This document shows positions 9,438 through 19,169 of a DNA stretch of 64,000 nt, piece after piece. This DNA is from CAVQRB01 sp963715055 (GTDB taxonomy: Bacteria > Pseudomonadota > Alphaproteobacteria > Rhodobacterales > Rhodobacteraceae), in assembly GCA_963715055.1 (NCBI GenBank), contig CAVQRB010000023.1, forward strand, positions 92,668 to 156,667. The letters run 5' to 3'. Made by a program: the position numbers and the translations under genes. Below the pieces are notes generated by a model. The model did no database searches and was not told the origin of the DNA. It saw only the letters and a program-made list of their open reading frames with translations. Numbering within the stretch: position 1 is the stretch's first letter; every line of letters begins with the position of its first letter.

Positions 9438-10169
9438 ATGGACAATAGAAATGCAAAGACGGAGCTGTTTCTGGGCAGCTGGGGCGTGGCGGCGGCGGTC
9501 GGGGTGCTGGCGGCGGTATTGCTCTGGTTGCTGGGCAACTGGACCTTCATGCAGGGCGCCTTCATGGGTCTTGTTGCCTTCATTGTCATAGGTGCATTGG
9601 TCAGCTGGATCATGACGCGCCCGCTTCCAGCCCCCGGTGAGGTGAAGGGGGCAGCACCTGCGCGGACCGCTGCCTCCCCGGCCCCGGCGCCGAAGGCCGC
9701 CGCACCGAAAGCGGCCCCGGCACCTGCGGCCAGCAAGGTCGTCGCGTCCAAGGATCTGCCGGGTCAGGCGGCGCTGGCCTCTGAGAAGGGGTCTTGGAAA
9801 TACGAAAAGGCGGAGACCGCGGCACCAAAAGTGGCCCCGAAGGCGGCACCGAAGTCGGCCGCGAAACCGGCGAAAAAGGCCGCGGCGAAGGACGGTCGCC
9901 CGGCGCTTCTGAGTGACAAGCCGCGCAAGGGCGGGGCGGATGACCTCAAGCTGATTTCCGGGGTAGGTCCGAAGCTGGAGCAGACGCTGAATGAGCTTGG
10001 GGTCTGGCATTTCGATCAGGTGGCGGCCTTCACGAAACCGGACATCGCATGGGTCGATGAGCGACTGCGGTTCAAGGGCCGGATCGAGCGGGATGACTGG
10101 ATGAGCCAGGCCAAGATACTGGCGGAAGGCGGCGAGACCGAATTCTCCAGGAAGAAGAGTAAAAGCTGA
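9438..10169 (+). CDS. Membrane-anchored protein with NuoE-like C-terminal helix-hairpin-helix domain
   Basis: 243 residues. A hydrophobic N-terminus with two probable transmembrane helices (about residues 15-36 and 38-57) is followed by a long Ala/Pro/Lys linker (60-165) and a C-terminal domain starting DDLKLISGVGPKLEQTL (about 167-240). That domain matches the NuoE extension nearly position by position, including HFDQ, IAWVD, FKGR and [11 protein letters not shown]. It lies 39 bp after nuoE. Function unknown. The shared domain suggests that it tethers or docks on the NADH-dehydrogenase module of complex I, which is an inference. Confidence 0.8.
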   Translation: MDNRNAKTELFLGSWGVAAAVGVLAAVLLWLLGNWTFMQGAFMGLVAFIVIGALVSWIMTRPLPAPGEVKGAAPARTAASPAPAPKAAAPKAAPAPAASKVVASKDLPGQAALASEKGSWKYEKAETAAPKVAPKAAPKSAAKPAKKAAAKDGRPALLSDKPRKGGADDLKLISGVGPKLEQTLNELGVWHFDQVAAFTKPDIAWVDERLRFKGRIERDDWMSQAKILAEGGETEFSRKKSKS

Positions 10170-10183
10170 GGAGGGGATCGATC

Positions 10184-10432
10184 ATGAGTGCGCAGGATCA
10201 GACCCCCGAGGCCCGGGACCGGGCGCTGGCGAAAAAGGGACGGATGGTCAGCCTCGTCATCGCAGGGACGATGATCGGCTGGCTCATCGCCCAGGGTCTC
10301 GGTGCCCTTCTGGGCTTGCCCGGACGCTATGCGATCCTCTTCGACCTATTCGCGCTGGCGGGGCTCTTCTGGGGCTTCGTGGTATCGTTGCAGATTTGGC
10401 GCGCGCGCAAGACCGTGCGCGCGGGCAGTTAG
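10184..10432 (+). CDS. DUF5337-type small membrane protein
   Basis: 82 residues with a charged N-terminus (AQDQTPEARDRALAKKGR), two transmembrane helices (about 22-43 and 48-68) and a basic tail. I recognise it as the DUF5337 type found in nuo operons of Rhodobacteraceae; no function is known. GAGGGG precedes the start and nuoF begins 12 bases after the stop. Its position next to nuoE and nuoF suggests a role in assembly or stability of complex I, without direct evidence. Confidence 0.75.
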   Translation: MSAQDQTPEARDRALAKKGRMVSLVIAGTMIGWLIAQGLGALLGLPGRYAILFDLFALAGLFWGFVVSLQIWRARKTVRAGS

Positions 10433-10444
10433 AGAGGAAGCGGG

Positions 10445-11740
10445 ATGCTTCAGGACAAGGACCGGATTTTCACCAACATCTACGGCATGCATGATCGCAC
10501 GCTGAAGGGGGCGCAGGCGCGCGGCCACTGGGATGGCACGGCGGACATTATAAAGAAGGGCGCGCCCTGGATCATCGACCAGATGAAAGCCAGCGGTCTG
10601 CGCGGGCGCGGCGGTGCGGGCTTCCCTACGGGGCTCAAGTGGTCCTTCATGCCGAAGGAAAGCGACGGGCGGCCTGCCTATCTGGTGGTCAATGCCGACG
10701 AATCCGAGCCGGGTACCTGCAAGGACCGCGAGATCATGCGCCACGATCCGCACACGCTGGTCGAAGGCTGCCTGATCGCCAGTTTCGCGATGCAGGCCCA
10801 TGCCTGCTATATCTACATTCGCGGTGAATACATCCGCGAGAAGGAAGCGCTGCAATTCGCCATCGACGAGGCCTATGACGCCGGGCTGATCGGCAAGAAT
10901 GCGGCGGGTTCGGGATGGGATTTCGACCTCTACCTGCACCACGGGGCAGGCGCCTATATCTGCGGCGAGGAAACCGCGCTTCTGGAAAGCCTTGAGGGCA
11001 AGAAGGGCATGCCGCGCATGAAGCCGCCTTTTCCGGCGGGCGCGGGCCTTTACGGCTGTCCGACAACGGTGAACAACGTGGAATCCATCGCCGTGGCCCC
11101 GACGATCCTGCGGCGCGGGCCGGAATGGTTCGCGGGCTTCGGCCGGGCGAACAACGCGGGTACCAAGCTCTTTGCGATCTCGGGCCATGTAAACAACCCC
11201 TGTGTGGTCGAGGAGGCCATGTCGATCCCCTTCGAAGAGCTGATCGAAAAGCATTGCGGCGGCATCCGCGGTGGCTGGGACAACCTCAAGGCGGTGATCC
11301 CGGGCGGGTCCTCGGTGCCGATGATCCCCGGCAAGGCGATGCGCGAGGCGATCATGGATTTCGATTACCTGCGCGAACAGCGCTCCGGGCTTGGCACGGC
11401 TGCGGTGATCGTGATGGACAATTCCACCGACGTCATCAAGGCGATCTGGCGGCTCTCGAAGTTCTACAAGCATGAAAGCTGCGGCCAATGCACGCCCTGC
11501 CGCGAAGGCACCGGCTGGATGATGCGGGTCATGGACCGGCTGGTGACGGGCGACGCGGAGCCTGAAGAGATTGACATGCTGCTCGACGTGACCAAGCAGG
11601 TCGAAGGCCATACGATCTGCGCGCTTGGCGATGCGGCGGCCTGGCCCATTCAGGGGCTGATCCGCCATTTCCGCGACGAGATCGAGGACCGGATCAAGCA
11701 CAAGCGGACAGGGCGTGTGAGCGCCGTGGCGGCGGAGTAG
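10445..11740 (+). CDS. nuoF: NADH-quinone oxidoreductase subunit F
   Basis: 431-residue NADH- and FMN-binding subunit. The FMN/NADH glycine-rich segment is [13 protein letters not shown], with [12 protein letters not shown] following. The N3 4Fe-4S ligands are in [12 protein letters not shown] and the distal cysteine in [13 protein letters not shown]. It accepts hydride from NADH and passes electrons to the N3 cluster. AGAGGAAG precedes the ATG. The next gene starts four bases after its stop. Confidence 0.96.
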   Translation: MLQDKDRIFTNIYGMHDRTLKGAQARGHWDGTADIIKKGAPWIIDQMKASGLRGRGGAGFPTGLKWSFMPKESDGRPAYLVVNADESEPGTCKDREIMRHDPHTLVEGCLIASFAMQAHACYIYIRGEYIREKEALQFAIDEAYDAGLIGKNAAGSGWDFDLYLHHGAGAYICGEETALLESLEGKKGMPRMKPPFPAGAGLYGCPTTVNNVESIAVAPTILRRGPEWFAGFGRANNAGTKLFAISGHVNNPCVVEEAMSIPFEELIEKHCGGIRGGWDNLKAVIPGGSSVPMIPGKAMREAIMDFDYLREQRSGLGTAAVIVMDNSTDVIKAIWRLSKFYKHESCGQCTPCREGTGWMMRVMDRLVTGDAEPEEIDMLLDVTKQVEGHTICALGDAAAWPIQGLIRHFRDEIEDRIKHKRTGRVSAVAAE

Positions 11741-11744
11741 CGCC

Positions 11745-12152
11745 TTGGAGCAATTCGCCTCATACGGTCACGCGATTGCATCGCTTGCACTCTGGGCCAT
11801 TCTGGTGCCGGTGCTAAGCGCTCTGTCGACGCGTGGGCGCACGGCAGAGAAACGTTGCGATTGCGGCAAGCCCAAGCGGGACTATTCCGACCCGGTCTAC
11901 AGGACCGAGCGCGCTTTCATGAATGCGGTTGAAACCTCCGGTCCTTTCGTCGCGGCGACGCTTGCTGCGATCCTGTCGGGCGCGGCTCCCTTTTGGGTCA
12001 ACCTCTTTGCCTCCGTATTCATAGTGGCACGACTGGCCATGGCCGTGGTGCACATCCGGACCGAGAACCAAACCCTGCGGTCAATGACCTTCGGTGTGGG
12101 CCTCCTGTGCAGCCTTGCGCTGGCGGTGATGGCTTTGGGGGCGGTCCTTTGA
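11745..12152 (+). CDS. MAPEG family membrane protein
   Basis: 135 residues with four hydrophobic segments (about 9-27, 56-75, 79-97 and 112-133) and the MAPEG-like central pattern RTERAFMNAVETSGPFVA with ERAFMN and the conserved glutamate. MAPEG proteins are membrane-bound glutathione or eicosanoid enzymes; activity here is unknown. Translation probably starts at the TTG at 11745, with GGAG seven bases upstream inside the nuoF end, as no early ATG exists. The small cysteine-containing loop EKRCDCGKPK is unusual. Part of the nuo transcription unit. Confidence 0.75.
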   Translation: MEQFASYGHAIASLALWAILVPVLSALSTRGRTAEKRCDCGKPKRDYSDPVYRTERAFMNAVETSGPFVAATLAAILSGAAPFWVNLFASVFIVARLAMAVVHIRTENQTLRSMTFGVGLLCSLALAVMALGAVL

Positions 12153-12655
12153 CGCGCCCTGCAGGACACCACCTCGCCGAACTCAATGTCGGTCGCCTTG
12201 CCGCGCCCACGGATGATCCGCGAGTGGCGGAGTTCATGGGATCGCTCGACCGCATCAACGGCTTGGGCAAGCGGATGCCGGGGTTCGTGTGGATGATGGA
12301 AGGGTCGGGCGAGCCGGGCATGGGTAATACCGAGGCGAAGATCGACGGCGATCCGCAATATGTGAGCAACCTCACGGTCTGGGAAAGCGTCGAGACGCTG
12401 GAGCAGTTCGTCTGGGGCACGGTGCACAAGCAGTTCTATGCCCGTCGCGAGGAGTGGTTCGAAGTGCTGGGGCAGATGCATTTCGTGATGTGGTGGGTGC
12501 CCGTGGGGCATGAACCCACGCTGGAAGAGGCTTTGGCGCGGCTGGAGCATCTGAAGGAAAACGGCGACAGCGATCATGCCTTCGGCTGGTCCTATTTGAA
12601 TGAGGCCAGCAAGTGGCGCGACAATCGCTGCGCCCCAGGCGTGGCGGCGGAGTGA
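12149..12655 (+). CDS. DUF3291 domain-containing protein
   Basis: 168 residues, recognised as DUF3291 from the HLAELNVGRLAAPTDDPRV beginning, GFVWMMEG, NLTVWESVETLEQFVWG and the FVMWWVPVGHEP segment. The fold is expected to be a dimeric ferredoxin-like barrel related to monooxygenase-type proteins, but no activity is established. The start is a TTG that overlaps the preceding stop (TTGA), giving an N-terminus right before the conserved region; the longer open frame overlaps the MAPEG gene. Coupled on both sides within the nuo operon. Confidence 0.82.
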   Translation: MTRPAGHHLAELNVGRLAAPTDDPRVAEFMGSLDRINGLGKRMPGFVWMMEGSGEPGMGNTEAKIDGDPQYVSNLTVWESVETLEQFVWGTVHKQFYARREEWFEVLGQMHFVMWWVPVGHEPTLEEALARLEHLKENGDSDHAFGWSYLNEASKWRDNRCAPGVAAE

Positions 12656-12984
12656 TGGGTATGCGCAGAGTGTTGGTGTTGCTGGCGATGGCGGTCGTGC
12701 TTGCGGGTTGTGGCCCCGATGAGGATACAATTTCCTTTGATGGTCAGTTCTACAAGGCGCGGGTGAAGGACCTCGACGAGCGGCACAAGTTCGTGGTGAC
12801 CGCAAGCCCGGTGTCGGCGTCGCTCCTTGGGGCACGCGAAGCCGCGCGCTACGAGGCCACGAGATATTGTGTGAACAACTACGGAAGTTCGGCGATTGTC
12901 TGGGATGTGGGCCCGGACGATCCCGATACGGCGATGCCGATTTCGAACAATACGCTGACCTTGCAGGGGGCCTGTCCGCAGTGA
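12655..12984 (+). CDS. Small lipoprotein in the nuo operon
   Basis: 109 residues with a lipoprotein signal: basic MGMRRV, hydrophobic core and lipobox LAGC with the modified cysteine near residue 19. The mature part contains KARVKDLDERHKFVVTASP and two further cysteines. No family is recognised. It starts on the stop of the DUF3291 gene (TGATG) and its own stop overlaps the next GTG start. Expected location is the periplasmic face of a membrane, opposite the peripheral arm of complex I. Confidence 0.7.
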   Translation: MGMRRVLVLLAMAVVLAGCGPDEDTISFDGQFYKARVKDLDERHKFVVTASPVSASLLGAREAARYEATRYCVNNYGSSAIVWDVGPDDPDTAMPISNNTLTLQGACPQ

Positions 12985-13412
12985 CGGGCCACCGCGCATA
13001 TGGCAGCGCTGCGCTGCGGCTGGTCATCGCGGCGGCGGTGTCGCTTGCGGTTGTGGCAGAGGCCGCCCCCGCAAAGCAGAGCCTGCGGGATGTGAAGCCG
13101 ATCGACGACGGCTTGTTCGAGATCGCGCTGGCGGACCAGATTCGCAAGAAGTGCCCCGAGGTCTCACCGCGGCTGATGCGGGCCTATGGAGCGCTGCGCG
13201 CGCTGGAGCAGGAGGCGAGGGCGCTGGGGTATACGAACGCCGAGATCGAGAGTTTCGTGGAATCGGATGTTGAAAAGGCCCGGATGCGCAAACGCGAGAC
13301 GGCGTATTTCAAGGCGCGGGGGATACGGCAGGATGCCTCCGGCTACTGCCGTCTGGGCCGGCAGGAAATCGAGCGCGATACCGGTACGGGCCGGTTGTTG
13401 CGTCTGAAATAG
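12981..13412 (+). CDS. DUF5333-type exported protein
   Basis: 143 residues from a GTG start that overlaps the preceding stop (GTGA). Residues 1-30 form a signal peptide ending AEAAPA. The mature part reads QSLRDVKPIDDGLFEIALAD and contains two cysteines (KKCPEVSPRL and SGYCRLGRQE) that could form a disulfide. I recognise it as the DUF5333 family, known mainly from Rhodobacteraceae nuo operons. Function unknown. It precedes a 113-bp untranslated gap before nuoG. Confidence 0.75.
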   Translation: MTGHRAYGSAALRLVIAAAVSLAVVAEAAPAKQSLRDVKPIDDGLFEIALADQIRKKCPEVSPRLMRAYGALRALEQEARALGYTNAEIESFVESDVEKARMRKRETAYFKARGIRQDASGYCRLGRQEIERDTGTGRLLRLK

Positions 13413-13525
13413 GATGCCTTTTCGGAGGCCTCAGAGGATCAATGCCGCCTTGTGCGGCGCCGGGTGGGTCCACCTGGACAGGGAAATGCGGCTGAGTCCG
13501 CAAGAGAGAGACAAGGGCAAGTGAC

Positions 13526-15544
13526 ATGAGCAATCTGCGCAAAGTTGTCATCGACGGAAAAGAGATCGAGGTGGATGGGGCGATGACGCTCATCCAGGCC
13601 TGTGAGGTGGCCGGTATCGAAGTGCCGCGCTTTTGCTACCATGAGCGCCTGAGCATCGCGGGCAACTGCCGCATGTGTCTGGTCGAAGTGGTGGGCGGCC
13701 CACCGAAGCCTGCGGCCTCCTGCGCGATGCAGGTGCGCGATCTGCGCCCCGGCCCGGAAGGCCAGCCGCCGGTGGTCAAGACCAACTCGCCGATGGTCAA
13801 GAAGGCCCGCGAGGGGGTCATGGAGTTCCTGCTGATCAACCATCCGCTGGATTGTCCGATCTGCGACCAGGGCGGCGAATGCGACCTGCAGGATCAGGCG
13901 ATGGCCTACGGCGTCGATTTCTCGCGATACCGCGAACCGAAGCGTGCGACCGAGGACCTCGATCTGGGGCCGCTGGTCGAAACCCATATGACGCGCTGCA
14001 TCTCCTGCACCCGCTGCGTGCGGTTCACCACCGAAGTGGCGGGCATCCACCAGATGGGCCAGACCGGGCGCGGTGAGGATGCGGAGATCACTTCCTATCT
14101 CGGCCAGACACTGGACAGCAACCTCCAGGGCAACATCATCGATCTCTGCCCGGTCGGGGCTTTGGTGTCGAAGCCTTACGCCTTTACCGCGCGCCCCTGG
14201 GAGTTGACCAAGACCGAAAGCATCGACGTGATGGACGCGCTGGGGTCTAACATCCGCGTGGATACGAAAGGGCGCGAAGTCATGCGGTTCCTGCCGCGCA
14301 ACCATGACGGCGTGAACGAGGAGTGGATCTCCGACAAGACGCGCTTCGTCTGGGACGGTCTGCGCCGCCAGCGGCTCGACAAGCCCTACATCCGCGAGAA
14401 CGGCAAGCTGCGTGCGGCGACCTGGCCCGAGGCGCTGGCAGCGGCGGCAACTGCCATGAAGGGCAAGAAAATCGCGGGGCTTGTGGGCGATCTCGTCCCG
14501 GTCGAGGCGGCCTTCGCGCTCAAACAACTGGTTGAGAGCATGGGCGGTGTGGTCGAGTGCCGCACCGACGGCGCGGCCCTGCCGCCGGGCAACCGGGGTG
14601 CCTATGCCGGCACCGCCACCATCGAGGATATCGACGCGGCGCAGAATATCCTGCTGATCGGCACCAACCCGCGCCTCGAGGCGCCGGTGCTCAACGCCCG
14701 CATCCGCAAGGCCTGGTTCAAGGGCGCCAAAGTCGCGATGATCGGTGAAGCGGCCGACCTGACATATGACGTCGCGCATATCGGCACCGACCGCGCCGCA
14801 CTGGCCAAACTGGCCGCGATGGATCATTCGGACAAACACGGCGTGCCCGGTGTGATGATCGTGGGACAGGGCGCGATTTCCGGCCCCGATGGTGCGGCTG
14901 TGCTGGCAACCGTGACCGCGATGGCCGAGGCTGCGCAGTCGAAACTCCTGATCCTGCACACTGCCGCCGCCCGCGTGGGCGCGATGGATGTGGACTGCAC
15001 GACCGAAGGCGGCATCGCTGCCGCACTCGATGCAGCAGAGGTGGTCTACAACCTCGGCGCGGACGAAATCGACATTCCCGCAGGCCCCACCGTGATCTAC
15101 CAGGGCAGCCATGGGGACCGCGGCGCGCACCGCGCCGACATTATCCTGCCGGGGGCTGCCTATACGGAGGAACCGGGGCTTTTCGTGAACACCGAAGGCC
15201 GCCCGCAACTCGCGCTGCGGGCCGGTTTCGGGCCGGGCGAGGCCAAGGAGAACTGGGCGATCCTTCGGGCGCTCTCGGCGGAACTGAGCGCGCAACTGCC
15301 CTATGACAGCATCGCGCAACTGCGCCAGATGCTGGTTAAGGCGGTGCCGCATCTGGGCAAGGTCGATCAGGTTGCCGAGAACACGTTGCAGCCGCTGACC
15401 GAAGGCACGCTTGGCGACGGGCCGTTCCGTCCGGCGATCAAGGATTTCTACCTGACCAACCCGATCGCGCGGGCCAGCAAGCTGATGGCGGAACTGAGCG
15501 CTGGCGCCAAGGCCCGTCGTCAGAAGCCGATGGCCGCCGAATGA
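13526..15544 (+). CDS. nuoG: NADH-quinone oxidoreductase subunit G
   Basis: 672 residues. The N-terminal ferredoxin domain has [15 protein letters not shown] (2Fe-2S, N1b); then [15 protein letters not shown] (N5, with its histidine ligand upstream in INHPLD) and [10 protein letters not shown] plus CPVGAL (N4). The C-terminal half is the molybdopterin-oxidoreductase-like domain without cofactor. The 113 bp before it are free of genes and include small stem-loops (CCGC-CTTGT-GCGG and TGCGG-CTGAG-TCCGCA), so internal transcript processing is possible. The stop overlaps the next gene (ATGA). Confidence 0.96.
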   Translation: MSNLRKVVIDGKEIEVDGAMTLIQACEVAGIEVPRFCYHERLSIAGNCRMCLVEVVGGPPKPAASCAMQVRDLRPGPEGQPPVVKTNSPMVKKAREGVMEFLLINHPLDCPICDQGGECDLQDQAMAYGVDFSRYREPKRATEDLDLGPLVETHMTRCISCTRCVRFTTEVAGIHQMGQTGRGEDAEITSYLGQTLDSNLQGNIIDLCPVGALVSKPYAFTARPWELTKTESIDVMDALGSNIRVDTKGREVMRFLPRNHDGVNEEWISDKTRFVWDGLRRQRLDKPYIRENGKLRAATWPEALAAAATAMKGKKIAGLVGDLVPVEAAFALKQLVESMGGVVECRTDGAALPPGNRGAYAGTATIEDIDAAQNILLIGTNPRLEAPVLNARIRKAWFKGAKVAMIGEAADLTYDVAHIGTDRAALAKLAAMDHSDKHGVPGVMIVGQGAISGPDGAAVLATVTAMAEAAQSKLLILHTAAARVGAMDVDCTTEGGIAAALDAAEVVYNLGADEIDIPAGPTVIYQGSHGDRGAHRADIILPGAAYTEEPGLFVNTEGRPQLALRAGFGPGEAKENWAILRALSAELSAQLPYDSIAQLRQMLVKAVPHLGKVDQVAENTLQPLTEGTLGDGPFRPAIKDFYLTNPIARASKLMAELSAGAKARRQKPMAAE

Positions 15545-15924
15545 AGCACCTTGCGATCATGTCTCCTCTGGCACTGGTGGCCTGCACGCCGCCGGCGCCC
15601 GTGGCGGAGGATTTCATCCCCGAATACCTCGGGGTGGAAACCAACCTGCTCGACGGGGATCTGGTGCAGTTCAACGTCGCAATGACCAAAGCGATGAGCA
15701 ATCGCGATATCGAACGTTACGCGGATTGTGCCGCGGCGCAATATACGTTGATCCGGGGATACGGGTATGCGCGCCACGTGCGCACAAAAGTGAAGGAAGA
15801 GGGTGGCGTGTGGTCGGCAGATGCTGTTTACACGATCTCGCCAACCCTGCCTGACGGGCTCGTCACGATCGACGCTGAGTCGACCGTGGCGGACTGCAAG
15901 GCGACAGGAATACCGACGGTGTGA
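15541..15924 (+). CDS. Small lipoprotein between nuoG and nuoH
   Basis: 127 residues. A short signal ([18 protein letters not shown]) has lipobox LVAC with cysteine at residue 15. The mature part is acidic near the start ([11 protein letters not shown]) and has two later cysteines (YADCAAAQ and ADCKATG). No family is recognised. It overlaps the nuoG stop by four bases and nuoH begins six bases downstream, so it is translated with complex I genes. It is one of several envelope-targeted accessory products in this operon. Confidence 0.72.
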   Translation: MKHLAIMSPLALVACTPPAPVAEDFIPEYLGVETNLLDGDLVQFNVAMTKAMSNRDIERYADCAAAQYTLIRGYGYARHVRTKVKEEGGVWSADAVYTISPTLPDGLVTIDAESTVADCKATGIPTV

Positions 15925-15930
15925 GGACCT

Positions 15931-16968
15931 ATGGCTGATTTCTTTACCACTCCCGGCGGCATCGCCGTCCTGATCCTGGCGCAGGTGCTGGCGGTTGTGG
16001 CATTCGTGATGATTTCGCTGCTGTTTCTGGTCTACGGCGACCGCAAGATCTGGGCCGCGGTGCAGATGCGGCGAGGCCCCAACGTGGTCGGCACCTTCGG
16101 GTTGCTGCAAACCGTGGCTGACGCGCTGAAATACGTGGTCAAGGAAGTGGTGATCCCGGCGGGTGCTGACCGCACGGTATTCATGCTGGCACCCATGACC
16201 TCCTTCGTGCTCGCGATGATCGCCTGGGCGGTCATTCCGCTCAACGATGGCTGGGTGCTTTCGGACATCAACGTGGCCATCCTCTTCGTCTTCGCCGTGT
16301 CCTCGCTGGAAGTCTACGGCGTGATCATGGGCGGCTGGGCCTCGAACTCGAAGTATCCTTTCCTCGGCTCGCTGCGCTCCGCGGCACAGATGATCTCCTA
16401 CGAGGTCTCTCTTGGGCCTCATCATCATCGGCGTGATCATCTCCACCGGATCGATGAACTTCGGCAACATCGTTCGGCGCAGGACGGCGACTACGGCTTT
16501 TTCAGCTGGTACTGGTTGCCGCATTTCCCGATGGTTTTCCTCTTCTTCATCAGTGCCTTGGCCGAAACCAATCGCCCGCCCTTCGATCTGCCGGAAGCGG
16601 AATCGGAACTGGTCGCGGGCTATCAGGTGGAATATTCCTCCACGCCGTTCCTGCTGTTCATGGCCGGTGAATACATCGCCATTTTCCTGATGTGCGCGCT
16701 GACCTCGCTGCTCTTCTTTGGCGGTTGGCTCTCGCCCATCCCGGGTCTGCCGGATGGCGTCCTGTGGATGATCGCCAAGATGGCCTTCTTCTTCTTCCTC
16801 TTCGCGATGGTGAAGGCGATCACTCCGCGCTACCGCTATGACCAATTGATGCGTCTTGGCTGGAAGGTCTTCCTGCCGTTCAGCCTGGCCTGGGTGGTCT
16901 TCGTCGCTTTCGCTGCAAAATTCGACTGGTTCTGGGGGGCATATGCCCGCTGGGGTATGGGAGGCTGA
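15931..16968 (+). CDS. nuoH: NADH-quinone oxidoreductase subunit H (two compensating frameshifts)
   Basis: 345-residue membrane subunit at the junction with the peripheral arm. Conserved features include MRRGPNVVG and the acidic loop [25 protein letters not shown]. Between 16417 and 16477 the main frame reads nonsense ([16 protein letters not shown]), while the neighbouring frame reads the expected helix [20 protein letters not shown]. An extra G in the run at 16414-16416 and a missing G near 16475-16477 explain this exactly. Because the second indel restores the frame in an essential subunit, sequencing error is the likely cause. Confidence 0.94.
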   Translation: MADFFTTPGGIAVLILAQVLAVVAFVMISLLFLVYGDRKIWAAVQMRRGPNVVGTFGLLQTVADALKYVVKEVVIPAGADRTVFMLAPMTSFVLAMIAWAVIPLNDGWVLSDINVAILFVFAVSSLEVYGVIMGGWASNSKYPFLGSLRSAAQMISYEVSLGPHHHRRDHLHRIDELRQHRSAQDGDYGFFSWYWLPHFPMVFLFFISALAETNRPPFDLPEAESELVAGYQVEYSSTPFLLFMAGEYIAIFLMCALTSLLFFGGWLSPIPGLPDGVLWMIAKMAFFFFLFAMVKAITPRYRYDQLMRLGWKVFLPFSLAWVVFVAFAAKFDWFWGAYARWGMGG

Positions 16969-16970
16969 CA

Positions 16971-17465
16971 ATGACACAGATCGACTACACCCGCGCCGCT
17001 AAATATTTCCTTTTGCAGGATTTCTGGGTCGGCATGAAACTAGGGCTGAAGTATTTCTTCGCGCCAAAGGCCACGCTGAACTACCCGCATGAAAAGGGGC
17101 CGCTTTCCCCGCGGTTCCGTGGTGAGCATGCGCTCCGCCGTTACCCCAATGGCGAGGAACGCTGCATTGCCTGCAAGCTTTGTGAGGCCATTTGCCCGGC
17201 TCAGGCCATCACCATCGACGCGGAACCCCGCGAAGACGGCTCGCGCCGCACGACGCGCTATGACATCGACATGACCAAATGCATCTACTGCGGTTTCTGC
17301 CAGGAAGCCTGCCCGGTGGATGCCATCGTCGAGGGGCCGAACTTCGAGTTCTCCACCGAGACCCGCGAGGAGCTCTACTACGACAAGGAAAAGCTGCTGG
17401 CCAACGGCGAGCGCTGGGAAGCCGAGATCGCCCGTAACCTCGAGATGGATGCACCTTACCGATGA
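16971..17465 (+). CDS. nuoI: NADH-quinone oxidoreductase subunit I
   Basis: 164 residues with two 4Fe-4S ferredoxin motifs, [12 protein letters not shown] and [12 protein letters not shown], which hold clusters N6a and N6b between NuoG and NuoB. An amphipathic N-terminal helix ([18 protein letters not shown]) contacts the membrane, as in the family. Length is normal. It starts two bases after nuoH's stop and overlaps the next gene by four bases. Confidence 0.96.
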   Translation: MTQIDYTRAAKYFLLQDFWVGMKLGLKYFFAPKATLNYPHEKGPLSPRFRGEHALRRYPNGEERCIACKLCEAICPAQAITIDAEPREDGSRRTTRYDIDMTKCIYCGFCQEACPVDAIVEGPNFEFSTETREELYYDKEKLLANGERWEAEIARNLEMDAPYR

Positions 17466-17881
17466 CCGACCCGAAGAACCCTTTCGAAGGCTCCAACCCC
17501 TTTGCGGCGATGTTCGCGCAGGCGCAGGAGATGGCCAAGACCTTTCCGGCGATGGAAGCCTTCACCCCGAAGGGGTTCGAGAAGATGATGGGCACGATGC
17601 CGAAAGACATGATGGAAATGATGTTCGGCAATACGCTGAACGAAGGCGGGCTGGATGCACGCACCCGGATGCTGCTGACGCTGGCGGGGCTGACCATGCA
17701 GGGCGCGCAGAATGACATGGCGTTCCGGCAGGCCGTGCGCCATGCGCTGGAGGCCGGGGCCACGCAGCAGCACATCGTGGAGACCATTGGGCAGATGTCG
17801 ATGTTCGCAGGTCTGCCCGCCATGACCCGCGCGCTGGAGCTGGCGCAGCATGTGCTGGACGAAGAAAAGGAAGAAAAATGA
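17462..17881 (+). CDS. Carboxymuconolactone decarboxylase (AhpD-like) family protein
   Basis: 139 residues. The core region [19 protein letters not shown] and [19 protein letters not shown], with [13 protein letters not shown], is the typical CMD/AhpD helical fold. The CxxC redox motif of AhpD is absent, so a peroxidase-type function is not supported. A methionine-rich N-terminal segment (about residues 15-58) is unusual. Start and stop both overlap nuo genes by four bases (ATGA), so it is firmly within the operon. Role unknown. Confidence 0.82.
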   Translation: MTDPKNPFEGSNPFAAMFAQAQEMAKTFPAMEAFTPKGFEKMMGTMPKDMMEMMFGNTLNEGGLDARTRMLLTLAGLTMQGAQNDMAFRQAVRHALEAGATQQHIVETIGQMSMFAGLPAMTRALELAQHVLDEEKEEK

Positions 17882-18480
17882 CGGTTTTTGCCTTTTACCT
17901 CTTTGCCATCAGCGTGATCGCCGGCGGGCTCTTCACCGTGGTGAGCCGCAACCCGGTGCATTCGGTGCTCTGGCTTATTCTTGCTTTTCTCTCCGCGGCC
18001 GGTCTCTTCGTGCTGCTGGGTGCGGAATTCGTCGCGATGCTGCTGGTCATCGTCTACGTGGGCGCGGTGGCCGTGCTCTTTCTCTTCGTCGTGATGATGC
18101 TTGATGTGGATTTCGCCGAACTCAAGGCGGAGATGGCAAAATACATGCCGCTGGCGCTGCTGATCGGTCTCGTGATCCTGATGCAGTTCGTCATGGCCTT
18201 CGGTGCCTGGGAGGCGAATGCCGCCGCCGAAGGCTTCCGGGCGCAAGTGACGCCGGTCGACCGGCACAACACCGAAGCTCTGGGTCTCATCCTCTATGAC
18301 CAGTATTTCCTGCTGTTCCAGCTGTCGGGTCTGATCCTGCTGGTGGCGATGATCGGGGCCATCGTGCTCACCCTGCGTCACCGTTCGGACGTCAAGCGCC
18401 AGAACGTCGTGGCCCAGATGATGCGCGATCCGAAAAAGGCGATGCAGCTCAAGGACATCAAATCGGGGCAGGGACTCTGA
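17878..18480 (+). CDS. nuoJ: NADH-quinone oxidoreductase subunit J
   Basis: 200-residue membrane subunit with five transmembrane helices. The pi-bulge helix region is [21 protein letters not shown], of which the conserved part is [12 protein letters not shown]. It belongs to the E-channel region linking the quinone site and the antiporter-like subunits. The start overlaps the preceding gene (ATGA). Length matches the family. Confidence 0.95.
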   Translation: MTVFAFYLFAISVIAGGLFTVVSRNPVHSVLWLILAFLSAAGLFVLLGAEFVAMLLVIVYVGAVAVLFLFVVMMLDVDFAELKAEMAKYMPLALLIGLVILMQFVMAFGAWEANAAAEGFRAQVTPVDRHNTEALGLILYDQYFLLFQLSGLILLVAMIGAIVLTLRHRSDVKRQNVVAQMMRDPKKAMQLKDIKSGQGL

Positions 18481-18481
18481 C

Positions 18482-18856
18482 ATGAAAATACGTTTTGCAA
18501 CCGCCCGATGTTTCGTGGTCGCCGCCTTTACGGCGGGTGCGGCCTGCGCCGAAGCCCCCATCGACAACCCGCTCGACACGGTGAACCAGCACATGGAAAT
18601 TGCCACAGCGGATTTCGGCAACGGTGTGGTGCAGATGCACTCCCGCAGCGACAGCCCATCGGCGATACAGCATACCGTCTATACCTTCGACTGCACCAAC
18701 CGGACCTATGCCAGCGATTTCTCGGACGGTCTGGCGCCGCCTGCCTTCCCCGTGCAATCGATCGGCATCACGACAAACACGATCGAACAGGACGATCCCA
18801 TTGTGCCGCTGGCGCAACACGCCTGTTCCAAGCACGGCCTGAAGCTGGAATGGTGA
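18482..18856 (+). CDS. Exported protein of unknown function between nuoJ and nuoK
   Basis: 124 residues with a signal peptide (MKIRFATARCFVVAAF, cleavage probably after ACAEA). The mature protein has two cysteines (TFDCTNRT and HACSKHG) that may form a disulfide. No family is recognised. It starts one base after the nuoJ stop, and nuoK starts three bases after its stop, so it is co-translated with the membrane arm. Probable location is the periplasm. Confidence 0.7.
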   Translation: MKIRFATARCFVVAAFTAGAACAEAPIDNPLDTVNQHMEIATADFGNGVVQMHSRSDSPSAIQHTVYTFDCTNRTYASDFSDGLAPPAFPVQSIGITTNTIEQDDPIVPLAQHACSKHGLKLEW

Positions 18857-18859
18857 CTT

Positions 18860-19165
18860 ATGATTGGACTTGAACACTATCTGACAGTGGCGGCGACGCT
18901 GTTTGTCATCGGCATCTTCGGGCTGTTCCTGAACCGCAAGAACGTCATCATCCTGCTGATGAGCATCGAATTGATGCTCTTGGCGGTGAACATCAACCTG
19001 GTGGCCTTCTCCAGTTTCCTCGGCGATCTGGTGGGGCAGGTCTTCACGCTTTTCGTGCTCACCGTGGCGGCAGCGGAAGCGGCCATCGGCCTCGCCATTC
19101 TGGTCTGTTTCTTCCGCAACCGCGGCACCATCGCCGTCGAAGACGTCAACGTGATGAAGGGCTGA
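18860..19165 (+). CDS. nuoK: NADH-quinone oxidoreductase subunit K
   Basis: 101 residues, three transmembrane helices, normal length. The two conserved membrane glutamates of the proton path are visible in [13 protein letters not shown] and in [13 protein letters not shown]. It lies between the exported protein and nuoL with gaps of three and four bases. Confidence 0.96.
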   Translation: MIGLEHYLTVAATLFVIGIFGLFLNRKNVIILLMSIELMLLAVNINLVAFSSFLGDLVGQVFTLFVLTVAAAEAAIGLAILVCFFRNRGTIAVEDVNVMKG

Positions 19166-19169
19166 GATC

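Noticed and set aside
8187..10010. 607-codon minus-strand frame opposite nuoE and the HHH membrane protein
   Set aside because: Arginine-rich shadow; both plus-strand genes have clear domains and overlapping operon context.
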